From Mesorhizobium sp. WSM4313 (GTDB lineage: Bacteria; Pseudomonadota; Alphaproteobacteria; Rhizobiales; Rhizobiaceae), in contig NZ_NSFT01000012.1 in assembly GCF_002294725.1 (NCBI RefSeq), forward strand, positions 1-64,000: a stretch of DNA of 64,000 bases, in the 5' to 3' direction. The notes beneath the pieces were generated by a model that worked only from the letters and a program-made list of their open reading frames with translations, did not search any database and was not told the origin of the DNA. The position numbers and the translations under genes are program-made. Positions 48,273 to 57,042 of the stretch are shown one piece after another (the first letter of the stretch is position 1; each line of letters starts with the position of its first letter).

Positions 48273-49379
48273 ATGAAATACGAAATAAATCGCCGACGAT
48301 TGCTGCAGGCGACATCGACCGCCATGGCGGCTGGCGCTCTGTCTTCAATTGCGGGCCGCGTTGCGGCCCAAACACCCAACCAGATCAACGTAGTGCTAGG
48401 CGGCGGCGATTGGGGAAAGGCTAACATTGAGGCTTACGCTAAGCCATTTGAAGCTGAGACCGGTATCAAGGTCAACCCAATCACCGACGACATGGGTATG
48501 GGACAGGTCGAGTTGATGGTAAAATCGGGCAATGTCACGGTAGATGTCGGGGCGCTTACGCAAGGGTCCGGCTTGGTCGCAGCTAAGAAAGGAATTCTTG
48601 AAGAAATTGATTACTCCTTGTTCAGGAAAGAAGAGCTAGACGGAATTTATGAATTTGCCAAGCAACCGTTTGGCGTGGCAAATTTGATTTACTCATATAA
48701 TATGGTATATAGCACAGACGTATTCCCAGCTGATAAACCCCGGCCGACAAACTGGGCTGAATTCTGGGATGCTGATAAGTTTCCCGGCGTTCGCACCTTG
48801 GTGTCCGGCCAGTTTGGTTCAGAAGGACCCTGGGAAGAGGCCCTGTTAGCGGACGGTGTATCTCCCGATAAGCTCTACCCGATGGATATCGACCGGGTGT
48901 TTGCCAGTTTGGACAAAATAAAGCCGCACATCCGTAAGTGGTGGAGCAGCGGATCAGAGATTCAACAGATGTTGCATGATAAGGTCGTTGACATCGCTCA
49001 ATCGTATGACGGAAGAGCTCTACTGTTGATCGATCAGGGCGCCGCGACGGAGATCAATCGAAACCAGGCGAAGCTGCAGTGGGATTATTGGGTCATTCCA
49101 AAGGGTTCACCCAACGCGAAGGCTGCGCAGAAGTTTATCGAATTCGCCACTCGCGCGGAACGTCAGGCAGCATTTTGCCAATTGTTTCCTGAGGGACCAA
49201 GCAACGGCAATGCGTTCAAACTTCTTCCCGAGAAAGTTGCGCGCAAGCTCCCTACCCACCCAGATTACATCAAGAGCAGCGTTTCCATCAACGGCAAATG
49301 GTACAATGAGGTAGGCCCCAGCGGTGTTTCCAACACTGAGATGCTTATCCAGCGGTGGAATGAGTGGATCCTGCAGTAG
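48273..49379 (+). CDS. ABC transporter binding protein (spermidine/putrescine, PotD-like)
   Basis: This 368-residue periplasmic binding protein has a Tat-type signal peptide (INRRRLLQATSTAMAAGALS, cleavage near Ala32). The mature protein has the PotD/PotF pattern: VVLGGGDWGKANIEAYAKPF, KSGNVTVDVGALT, NLIYSYNMVYSTDVFP and NWAEFWDADKFPG. It should bind a polyamine-like or other cationic/amide solute for the importer encoded downstream. It lies 62 bp after the M20 gene. Confidence 0.88.
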   Translation: MKYEINRRRLLQATSTAMAAGALSSIAGRVAAQTPNQINVVLGGGDWGKANIEAYAKPFEAETGIKVNPITDDMGMGQVELMVKSGNVTVDVGALTQGSGLVAAKKGILEEIDYSLFRKEELDGIYEFAKQPFGVANLIYSYNMVYSTDVFPADKPRPTNWAEFWDADKFPGVRTLVSGQFGSEGPWEEALLADGVSPDKLYPMDIDRVFASLDKIKPHIRKWWSSGSEIQQMLHDKVVDIAQSYDGRALLLIDQGAATEINRNQAKLQWDYWVIPKGSPNAKAAQKFIEFATRAERQAAFCQLFPEGPSNGNAFKLLPEKVARKLPTHPDYIKSSVSINGKWYNEVGPSGVSNTEMLIQRWNEWILQ

Positions 49380-49563
49380 GGTTGGTTGAAGTGCGAAAGT
49401 CCGGTCGGGGTAACTCCATACCGGGCTAAAGTCGAAACTGATGCTGAAAATGTGACGGGGAGCGGGGTAGCCCACTAGCCTCTCCGCTCACGGCATCGGG
49501 TACGACGGCAGAAGGTACGGCAAATGCCTGCTAATGCACGCCAGCGATGGTGGAGGAGCCACA

Positions 49564-50658
49564 GTGAACATGCACGCAATGAATACCGCCCCCCGTTCGG
49601 AAGTTGACGCTGCAGATGTGAACCAATCGGTGCCACAAATTCAGTTCAGCAGTGTTACCAAGATGTACGGGAGTGTTCCGGCGGTCAGGGATCTGTCGCT
49701 GACCGTGCGTCGCGGCGAGTTCTTGACGATTCTCGGCCCGAGCGGCTCGGGTAAGACCACTACCCTGATGCTCTTGGCCGGCTTTGAGGCCCCGAGTTCG
49801 GGTGATATTATGATCGCCGGCCATTCAGTGGCTTCGGTCCCGTCCTACCGGCGCGATCAAGGAATTGTGTTCCAGAGCTATGCGCTGTTCCCGCATCTCA
49901 CAGTGGCTCGAAACCTGGAATTCCCTCTCGAAATGCGGGGCATGGCTCCCGATCAGAGGAAGGTTCGGGTAGCCCGTATGCTTGAGCGCGTGCATCTAGG
50001 GGAATTCGGCGGTCGCATGCCATCCCAATTGAGTGGCGGTCAGCAGCAGCGCGTGGCGCTAGCCCGCGCGCTGATTGCCGATCCACCCTTCCTATTACTT
50101 GATGAACCGCTTGGCGCACTCGACCGTAACCTGCGTGAGCAGATGCAGATCGAGATGAAGAGCTTGCACAAGGAGTTCGGTATCACGACGGTGTGCGTTA
50201 CGCATGACCAGGAGGAGGCGCTTACTCTGTCAGACCGGATTGTTGTAATGCGCGCAGGACGTGTCGAGCAAATCGATACACCAGAGGCCCTCTATGATCG
50301 GCCATCATCGTGCTTTGTCGCTAAATTTCTGGGTGAGGCGAACATTCTCGAGGATGCCTTGTTGCTGGCCAGAGGGGGCAACGCGCCGCAAATCGGCACC
50401 GTTGCGATGATAAGGCCAGAGCGCATCAGTGTACTTCCGAAGACTGCGGAGTGGGCTCAAACGGACCAGCGGCAATATGTTGCCGGTGCGGTCGACGATA
50501 TGATTTTTGCCGGCCCTCTGCGAAAATACCATGTTCGCGTTGGCAACAATGTTCTCATCGTCCGGGAACATGTCGCGGCAGACCAACCTGTTTTCCAGCC
50601 AGGCGAGGAGGTTTGCCTCACGTGGCTGCGGTCAGACATTCGCTTCGTTTCGCCATAA
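49564..50658 (+). CDS. ABC transporter ATP-binding protein (PotA-like)
   Basis: This about 364-residue ATPase has Walker A GPSGSGKTTTLML, signature LSGGQQQRVALARAL, Walker B LLLDEPLGALDRN, the switch His in VCVTHDQEEAL and a C-terminal TOBE-like domain (ATVAMIRPERI-type region near 300-360). I prefer the GTG at 49564 because GGAGGAGCC precedes it. An ATG 30 bp upstream (49534) is the alternative. It energises the fused permease that starts 20 bp downstream. Confidence 0.9.
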   Translation: MNMHAMNTAPRSEVDAADVNQSVPQIQFSSVTKMYGSVPAVRDLSLTVRRGEFLTILGPSGSGKTTTLMLLAGFEAPSSGDIMIAGHSVASVPSYRRDQGIVFQSYALFPHLTVARNLEFPLEMRGMAPDQRKVRVARMLERVHLGEFGGRMPSQLSGGQQQRVALARALIADPPFLLLDEPLGALDRNLREQMQIEMKSLHKEFGITTVCVTHDQEEALTLSDRIVVMRAGRVEQIDTPEALYDRPSSCFVAKFLGEANILEDALLLARGGNAPQIGTVAMIRPERISVLPKTAEWAQTDQRQYVAGAVDDMIFAGPLRKYHVRVGNNVLIVREHVAADQPVFQPGEEVCLTWLRSDIRFVSP

Positions 50659-50678
50659 GCGATTGATAAGGGATATCC

Positions 50679-52457
50679 ATGAAGCTTTTGCGCAGAATGG
50701 CCAAGGTGCCACTTGGGTTAACCGCGCCCGCGTTCGCGCTTTTGCTTGTGGTTTTCGGTGCCCCTATAACCTTGCTTTTCCTAAGCAGTGTCAATGCCCC
50801 CGATTTCTCGTTCCAATACTACGGAGCGTTTTTCGCCCAGCCAGCTAATGTGCGGGTGCTCTTTCAAACGATAGAAATAAGTCTGGTCGCAACTGCCATC
50901 TGCTTAATCGTAGGCTATCCAACCGCGTATCTGATCGTCACGGCATCCAAGACTCTGCGCATGACGCTCATCGCTCTCGTGATCATCCCCTATTTGACCA
51001 GTGGGCTGGCGCGTACCTACGCATGGATTGTTATTCTTGGGGATCGCGGGGTCATCAACAACATCTTGCTGGACGTCGGATTGATCGATCGACCTCTGCA
51101 ACTCATCTATAACCGAACCGCGGTCTATATTGGCATGGTCCACATCATGCTGCCGATGATGATACTTCCCTTGGTTAGTGCGATGATGGGGATCGATCGG
51201 TCCTTGATGGCTGCTGCACGCAGTATGGGAGCGGGACCTTTCACCGCTTTCAGGCGTGTATTTCTCCCCCTTAGCATTCCAGGCGCACGGAGTGGCTCGC
51301 TCCTAGTTTTTGTGTTCTGCCTAGGATTCTATATCACGCCGGCGGCACTTGGGGGATTGCGCGATGCCATGCTTTCAACCTTCATTGCGGCCGAGGTGAA
51401 TAGCTCGTTCGATATTCCGCGCATTGCCGCTGCGTCCTTCATCCTTCTCGGGTTTGCCATTGTGGTGCTTTCCATGGTCGGGCTTGACCTCTCCGGCAAA
51501 CAAGAGCAAAGCCAAACTCGAGCTCCGAAGGGCTCGATGTCCCGACTACCCATTGTTCTTGTTATCAAACGAAACTTCAGCGAAATTCTGCGTCCCTATC
51601 GTGTCAAACGGTGGACGGGACGGCGCTACGTGCCTGGGGCGGAAAGGCGATGGCCTAAAGTCGTCGCGATCGTTTTTATCGTTTTGGTGATGGCCTTTCT
51701 TTTATTCCCAGGGATAATCGTTGTCATCATGTCGTTCAGTTCCGGGGCATTTTTGCAATTTCCGCCTTCGGGCCTGTCGCTTCAATGGTATCGCTCGTTT
51801 TTCGGCGATGCATCTTGGAGCGGAGCAGCTTGGACCAGCGTCGAGATTGGTGTCGAGGTAGCTGTTATTTCTACTCTATTGGGAACACTTGCTGCTTTCG
51901 GATTGAGCCGAATAAGCGCAAGACTTCGCGGCGTGCTGACAATGATCATAATCACGCCTATCACCTTTCCAGTTATCGTGGTCGGTATCGCGACTTATCT
52001 GGGTCTCATCCAGATTGGTCTAATCGGCACAAAGGGTGGTATCGCCCTCGCTCACAGTATCGGCGCTGTTGGAATTGTGGTGGTGATCGTTTCTGCGACG
52101 TTGGCCAACTTCGATCGGACGTTAGAGCAGGCGGCCAAGAGTATGCGTGCCGGACCACTGCAAACGTTTTTTCGCGTAACACTGCCGTTAATCAGGCCGG
52201 GAGTGATCGGCGGCGCCATGTTCGCATTCCTCCAGTCATTCGATGAAGCGGTCATAACGTCTTTGGTCGGCGGTCTGTCGGTGCGGACGTTGCCCTTGAA
52301 GATGCTGGAGAATATCCGCCACCAAATCGACCCGACGATTGCTGCAGTCGCTTCTCTTTTGATGCTTCTGCCTTTAATCTGGATGCTTGTCCTCTATGCC
52401 GTCTGGTGGCGTTCTCGACCGAGCATGCAGCGAACATTACAGGAAGCCGCTGCCTAA
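50679..52457 (+). CDS. ABC transporter permease, PotB-PotC fusion
   Basis: This 592-residue inner-membrane protein contains two permease halves. The first (about 1-280) is PotB-like with the EAA loop MAAARSMGAGPFTAFRRVFL. A basic linker of about 60 residues follows. The second half (about 325-592) is PotC-like with LEQAAKSMRAGPLQTFFRVT followed by LPLIRPG. About 12 membrane segments in total. In most PotABCD systems these are separate genes, though fused forms exist in alphaproteobacteria. It closes the M20-PotD-PotA-PotBC operon. Confidence 0.9.
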   Translation: MKLLRRMAKVPLGLTAPAFALLLVVFGAPITLLFLSSVNAPDFSFQYYGAFFAQPANVRVLFQTIEISLVATAICLIVGYPTAYLIVTASKTLRMTLIALVIIPYLTSGLARTYAWIVILGDRGVINNILLDVGLIDRPLQLIYNRTAVYIGMVHIMLPMMILPLVSAMMGIDRSLMAAARSMGAGPFTAFRRVFLPLSIPGARSGSLLVFVFCLGFYITPAALGGLRDAMLSTFIAAEVNSSFDIPRIAAASFILLGFAIVVLSMVGLDLSGKQEQSQTRAPKGSMSRLPIVLVIKRNFSEILRPYRVKRWTGRRYVPGAERRWPKVVAIVFIVLVMAFLLFPGIIVVIMSFSSGAFLQFPPSGLSLQWYRSFFGDASWSGAAWTSVEIGVEVAVISTLLGTLAAFGLSRISARLRGVLTMIIITPITFPVIVVGIATYLGLIQIGLIGTKGGIALAHSIGAVGIVVVIVSATLANFDRTLEQAAKSMRAGPLQTFFRVTLPLIRPGVIGGAMFAFLQSFDEAVITSLVGGLSVRTLPLKMLENIRHQIDPTIAAVASLLMLLPLIWMLVLYAVWWRSRPSMQRTLQEAAA

Positions 52458-53043
52458 CTGGCGTGGCAGATCCACTTCCTGATGATGCGTCCGACCTATT
52501 CCTACGGACTGGCGACAAGCATCTGTTCGGGGCTTCAACGGGCGGATAAAATGGCCACCTGGTCCAAAACGGAAACCAGTAAAGCTCTTGCAATTATCAT
52601 CTGGCACATGCGGATCAAGGATTCGGACTATGTCTGGGATCGGCCGGCCTTGCTCGCCAGCAAGCTCAGACCTGCCGATCCTCTTGCTGCGCGCCAGGAT
52701 GGAATTCGAGGTCAACGGCGCTGACCGGATCGCACAGATCCTTCGCCCGTCTGAACAACGAACAGCTAGCCAACGTCAACCGGCTGATCGCGCGATTTCT
52801 GAAATCGGCTACCCACCGCGACTTTGACCTTCCTCCTCCCTTAGTGCACCGGGATCAAGGTGACGAACCAAGGGACAGGTCAGCAGAGCGAGCCCTGGTC
52901 ATCTGAAAACGCGATGGTGCCGTCTCGGACATTATATTGGCGAAGTGGTGACCGCGTGTGCATAGTTCCAGGCGAAAAAAATAGCCGTGTACAAGACCAT
53001 ATGCCCGGTCAAAGTCGCCAGATCACCCGCAATAGGTTAAGCA
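52458..53043. other. Intergenic region, no recognised gene
   Basis: About 590 bp. A short plus-strand stretch (EFEVNGADRIAQ near 52700, then NNEQLANVNRLIARFLKSAT in the next frame) might be a gene remnant, but I cannot assign it. Confidence 0.35.
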
Positions 53044-54039
53044 ATGAACGAAGCACCACATCTTACGTTTGATCTCGATGCGCATGGCGTGAGCAGAGGA
53101 CACCTCGTTGTGCCGGGAGGCGCCGACCATGAAGAGTTCTCGCTTCCGGTTTTTAGTCTTAATAAGGGCGATGGACCGCGCCTTCTTATCACCGGTGGGA
53201 ATCATGGCAATGAAATGGAGGGGCCATTAGTCGCGCGGCGGCTTATCGAGTGGCTGCCACAAGCGCAAACCAGTGGTAGGATCATCGTGCTGCCAGTGCT
53301 TAATCCATTGGCAGTTCAAGCATGGAGCCGCAATACTCCGCTTGATGGTTTGAATCTGAACCGCGTGTTTCCGGGCCGTGCCGACGGGTCTGTTACGGAA
53401 CGAATCGCGGATGCGGTTTCACGCGTATTGTTGCCAAATGCCGACATCGTTTTCGATCTGCACAGCTTCGGCCCAACGTGGGATTTTCCCCCGGCGGTCA
53501 TCACGCATCCAATTGCTGATGCGGATCTCATGGCTAAGACGCTCGCAATGGCAGCGGCATTTAAGCTGCCCGTAACATTGCTCTGGCAACATGACGACAC
53601 GGCTGGGATGTTCGACAGTTGGGCACATAGCCTAGGGAAGGTATTCGTTTGCGCGGAATTCGGCGGTGGTACGGTTAGCGCAGAAGCTCTAGCGATTTAT
53701 GAAGCTGGAGTTCGCAACGCGCTCGTTATGCTTGGACTCGTCGAAGGAAAAGTCGAGGACGTGTCTTTCCGTAACAAAAGGTCCAGTCAGACCCTTGAGA
53801 CGCTGATATCAGACGAGTTGAAATCGCCCGCGCAGGGTATCTTCGAACCTCGCTGCTCTGTGTTGGATGAAGTGAGGTCGGGAGATCTTATAGGTATCCT
53901 ACACTCTATGGATTCTGTTTCCGCTCCGTCCATTGACATCCGAGCGCCTGGGCCATCAATCGTCCTAGCCATAGGATCGGGCGCGCATGTCGACCGCAAT
54001 GAAGGGGTAGCCATCCTTGCGCGGCCGCTGCATAACTAG
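53044..54039 (+). CDS. Succinylglutamate desuccinylase/aspartoacylase-family deacylase, DoeB-like
   Basis: This 331-residue zinc deacylase of the AstE/AspA fold has zinc ligands His and Glu in ITGGNHGNEMEGPLVARRL and a third His in DIVFDLHSFGPTWDFP. The substrate-loop motif is LDGLNLNRVFPGRADGSVTE with RIADAVS. The order and spacing fit DoeB/EutE, N-acetyl-L-2,4-diaminobutyrate deacetylase of ectoine degradation, better than AstE. A C-terminal lipoyl-like beta barrel (GIFEPRCSVLDEVRSGDLIG) also matches DoeB. Together with two DoeA-like proteins in the window it suggests breakdown of an ectoine-like N-acyl diamino acid. It is cytoplasmic, and the start site is weakly marked. Confidence 0.82.
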   Translation: MNEAPHLTFDLDAHGVSRGHLVVPGGADHEEFSLPVFSLNKGDGPRLLITGGNHGNEMEGPLVARRLIEWLPQAQTSGRIIVLPVLNPLAVQAWSRNTPLDGLNLNRVFPGRADGSVTERIADAVSRVLLPNADIVFDLHSFGPTWDFPPAVITHPIADADLMAKTLAMAAAFKLPVTLLWQHDDTAGMFDSWAHSLGKVFVCAEFGGGTVSAEALAIYEAGVRNALVMLGLVEGKVEDVSFRNKRSSQTLETLISDELKSPAQGIFEPRCSVLDEVRSGDLIGILHSMDSVSAPSIDIRAPGPSIVLAIGSGAHVDRNEGVAILARPLHN

Positions 54040-54492
54040 AGGTACAGATTAGCCGCGCCTTGGCCAGCTGTAGTAACTCCGGTATGAAGGCACTGGCCTC
54101 GACTGGAGCTTATAGGCCAGCTCCTCGGATCGATCAGCGGCTGATCCTGTCTTCCAAAATCATGCCAAAAAGATTGCTTGATCCTTGATCGCTTGGTTTA
54201 TACTAACCATGGTTGAAAGTGGCGGTCCGAGATGGGAGCTGGCCGGACGGATTGATCGCCTAGCTTCTGTTATGGAAGCAGGGGCGACGATCCGGCGCAC
54301 CGCGACCAAGAGGGGAGGCGGACGGTGCCGTCCCCGCTGACGCCCGTAAAACAACTTTATCGTATCTTAAAACGAGATGGGCACGTTCGGGGCTTTATAT
54401 TGGCAAAACCGATTCCGAACGGGGCATAACTTAGGACAGAGCGCGCAAATCCGGCCGCAGCTCATAGCTTGGCCAAACTCGAGTATAATTCA
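54040..54492. other. Region upstream of the methylaspartate module
   Basis: About 450 bp without a recognised gene. Confidence 0.4.
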
Positions 54493-55746
54493 GTGCAGAT
54501 CAAAGACGTCATTCTCACGCCCGGCAACGGCGCCTTCTTTTATGACGATCAAGCTGCCATTAGGGCAGGGGTTGGCCAGGACGGTTTTGTTTACGTCGGC
54601 GAGCCATTGACGCCCGGCTTCCGTGATATCCGTGTTCCGGCAGCTTGCTTAAGCGTCGGGCTTGTCCTGGAAGACGATATGGTCGCCTGGGGCGATATGA
54701 TGGGAGTGCAATACTCAGGGGCTGGCGGGCGTGACCCCCTGTTTGACGTCGGAGCCATCATGGATCTCACGTCACGTGTTGTTGTCCCGCGGCTCTTAAA
54801 CATTGATGCGTCCAGCTTTTTGACAGCCTGCTCCAGTGTCTTCGATCTCCATACTGGGAAACGACTCCCACTATGCATCGAATATGGGGTCAGCCAAGCC
54901 CTTTTAAGCGCTGCTGCCCATGCTGCGCGTCGTACCATGGCGGAGGTGGTTTGTTCGGAATTTTGCCTATCCATGCCGCATCGTCGTGTCCCAATTTATT
55001 GCCAGAGCGGTGATGCGCGCGAAATCAATGTCGATAAAATGATCCTGAAGGGGGTGGATGTGATCCCGCATGGCCTCATCAACTCGCGTAGCAAATTCGG
55101 CGTTGGGGGAGAAACCTTTCTGGATTTCGTCAAATGGGTGGCGCACCGCGTCAAGCAAATCGGCCAACCAGACTATTCTCCGGTGCTGCATTTCGATGTG
55201 TACGGCTGGATCGGTATGGAGATCGGGCTCGACGTCCAGCGCATCGCCGACTTCATCAGTAAGGTTGCTGACGCGGTTCCGGAGTTCACGGTGAATATCG
55301 AATCGCCAGCCGACTTCGGGTCTACGCCGGCGCAGGTCGAAAATTACGGGCAGATCGTCGGCATTCTGAATGCGCGCGCGTCACGTGCGCGCATCGTTGT
55401 CGATGAACGCTGCAACACCTTAGAGGATGTGCGTCTGTTTGCGGAGGCTAAGGCGACCCATCTCGTGCAGATCAAGACGCCGGACGTGGGCTCGATCGCC
55501 GACAGCGCCCGTGCGGTGCTTCTGTGCAAAGAGAACAACGTGGACGCCTATGTGGGAGGCAGCTGCAGCGAGACGGATCTCTCCGCGCGAGCGACGGTTC
55601 ACATTTCGGTGGCAACACAGGCGGACATGATGCTCGCGAAGCCTGGCATGGGCATCGACGAAGGTCTTTCCATTGTAGGCAACGAACAAAATCGGTTGCT
55701 CGCCATGCTTGATCGGCGTCGGGCACAAAACCTGAAAGCCGCGTAG
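54493..55746 (+). CDS. mal: Methylaspartate ammonia-lyase
   Basis: This enolase-superfamily enzyme of about 417 residues converts L-threo-3-methylaspartate to mesaconate and ammonia. Typical MAL features are QIKDVILTPGNGAFFYDDQA, the QYSGAGGRDPLFD segment, GVDVIPHGLINSRSKFG, metal ligands in LHFDVYGWIG, VNIESPAD and IVVDERCNT, and the catalytic Lys in LVQIKTPDVGSI. The start is uncertain: the GTG at 54493 matches the family N-terminus, and a TTG lies at 54469. It is followed 11 bp later by a CoA-transferase gene. No glutamate mutase is in the window, so methylaspartate must come from elsewhere or be taken up. Confidence 0.88.
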   Translation: MQIKDVILTPGNGAFFYDDQAAIRAGVGQDGFVYVGEPLTPGFRDIRVPAACLSVGLVLEDDMVAWGDMMGVQYSGAGGRDPLFDVGAIMDLTSRVVVPRLLNIDASSFLTACSSVFDLHTGKRLPLCIEYGVSQALLSAAAHAARRTMAEVVCSEFCLSMPHRRVPIYCQSGDAREINVDKMILKGVDVIPHGLINSRSKFGVGGETFLDFVKWVAHRVKQIGQPDYSPVLHFDVYGWIGMEIGLDVQRIADFISKVADAVPEFTVNIESPADFGSTPAQVENYGQIVGILNARASRARIVVDERCNTLEDVRLFAEAKATHLVQIKTPDVGSIADSARAVLLCKENNVDAYVGGSCSETDLSARATVHISVATQADMMLAKPGMGIDEGLSIVGNEQNRLLAMLDRRRAQNLKAA

Positions 55747-55757
55747 GAAGCGCCCTG

Positions 55758-56909
55758 ATGCTAAACAGTCTCAAGGACATCACGGTTGTGGCGGTCGAAC
55801 AGGCCGTTGCAGCTCCCTACGCATCGTCTCGCCTTGCTGACGCAGGCGCCCGGGTGATCAAGGTCGAAAGGCCCGAAGGGGACTTTGCCCGAAACTACGA
55901 CAAGCTGGTGCGGGGGCAGAGCGCGTACTTCGTCTGGCTCAACCGGGGTAAGGAGTCGGTCTGTCTAGACCTGAGGTTGGAGGCGGATCGCGCCGTCCTC
56001 GACACGCTCATTGCCAGTGCTGATGTCTTCATCCAGAATCTAAAGCCGGGCAGCATAGAAAAACTGGGGTTCGCGTCCGCTGATCTGCGTCGACGATATC
56101 CGCGGCTGATCACCTGCGACATTTCTGGTTTCGGGGAGTCAGGGCCGTATTCCCATTTGAAGGCCTACGATCTGATCGTCCAGGCCGAAACAGGTCTATG
56201 CGCTATCACCGGCAACCAACAGGGGCCTGCGCGTGTAGGGGTCTCGGTTTGCGATATCTCGGCGGGCATGACAGCGCACAGCGCCATTCTTCAGGCACTG
56301 TACCACCGCGAGGTCACCGGCGAAGGGACCAGCATCCAGGTGTCACTGTTTGATGCCGTCGCCGACTGGATGAACGTGCCGGTTTTGCAAAATGATTACA
56401 GCGGCTACCAGACGGTACGCGCAGGCGTGAAACACCCGTCGCTCGCGCCGTATGGTGCCTATCGCTGTGCCGACGGCAAAGAGGTCATCTTTTCGGTTCA
56501 GAATGACCGCGAATGGGTGAATTTCTGCGAGAAATTCCTGAAGCAGTCCGGGCTCACACGCGCACCTGGTTTTGCTGACAATATGGAGCGCCTCGCTCAT
56601 CGTGCGCAACTTGATGAGATCATTGAACAGCGGTTTTTTGAACTATCCTGCCACGATGCGATGCAGGAGCTCGAGGCGGCCGGCCTGGCATATGGCCGAC
56701 TGAACGAAGTGGTGGATGTTTCAAAGCATCCACACATTCGCAGGGTGCAGGTTGGAACACCCGATGGAGCCGTCGAGACGATAGCGCCGGCGGCGATTTT
56801 CAACTCGGAGCTCCCCTCGCTTCGCCCAGTCCCGGCTCTTGGCTCTCATACCGAGGCTGTCCGCGAGGAGGTGCGGGCGCTTTTGCGCGAAAGAGCCGCG
56901 TCAGCGTGA
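55758..56909 (+). CDS. CaiB/BaiF-family (class III) CoA-transferase
   Basis: This 383-residue class III CoA-transferase starts with DITVVAVEQAVAAPYASSRL and ADAGARVIKVERPEGDFARN. The catalytic Asp166 is in RVGVSVCDISAGM, and the LNRGKESVCLDLR and YDLIVQAETG blocks are conserved. It lies directly after methylaspartate ammonia-lyase, so mesaconate is the obvious acceptor (succinyl-CoA or acetyl-CoA as donor), giving mesaconyl-CoA. Sequence alone does not prove the acid used. Confidence 0.88.
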   Translation: MLNSLKDITVVAVEQAVAAPYASSRLADAGARVIKVERPEGDFARNYDKLVRGQSAYFVWLNRGKESVCLDLRLEADRAVLDTLIASADVFIQNLKPGSIEKLGFASADLRRRYPRLITCDISGFGESGPYSHLKAYDLIVQAETGLCAITGNQQGPARVGVSVCDISAGMTAHSAILQALYHREVTGEGTSIQVSLFDAVADWMNVPVLQNDYSGYQTVRAGVKHPSLAPYGAYRCADGKEVIFSVQNDREWVNFCEKFLKQSGLTRAPGFADNMERLAHRAQLDEIIEQRFFELSCHDAMQELEAAGLAYGRLNEVVDVSKHPHIRRVQVGTPDGAVETIAPAAIFNSELPSLRPVPALGSHTEAVREEVRALLRERAASA

Positions 56910-57042
56910 GCGCGCGTTTCAGTAAGGTGAGACTGCTCGCGGTTTACAAAATGCCTGTGTACCTCGGATCATTTCAGCGCACCGGCCGCCTAGAAAGCTC
57001 ACTGGCAGCGCCCGCGCTAAAATCGGCCGCAAAGGCGTCTCC

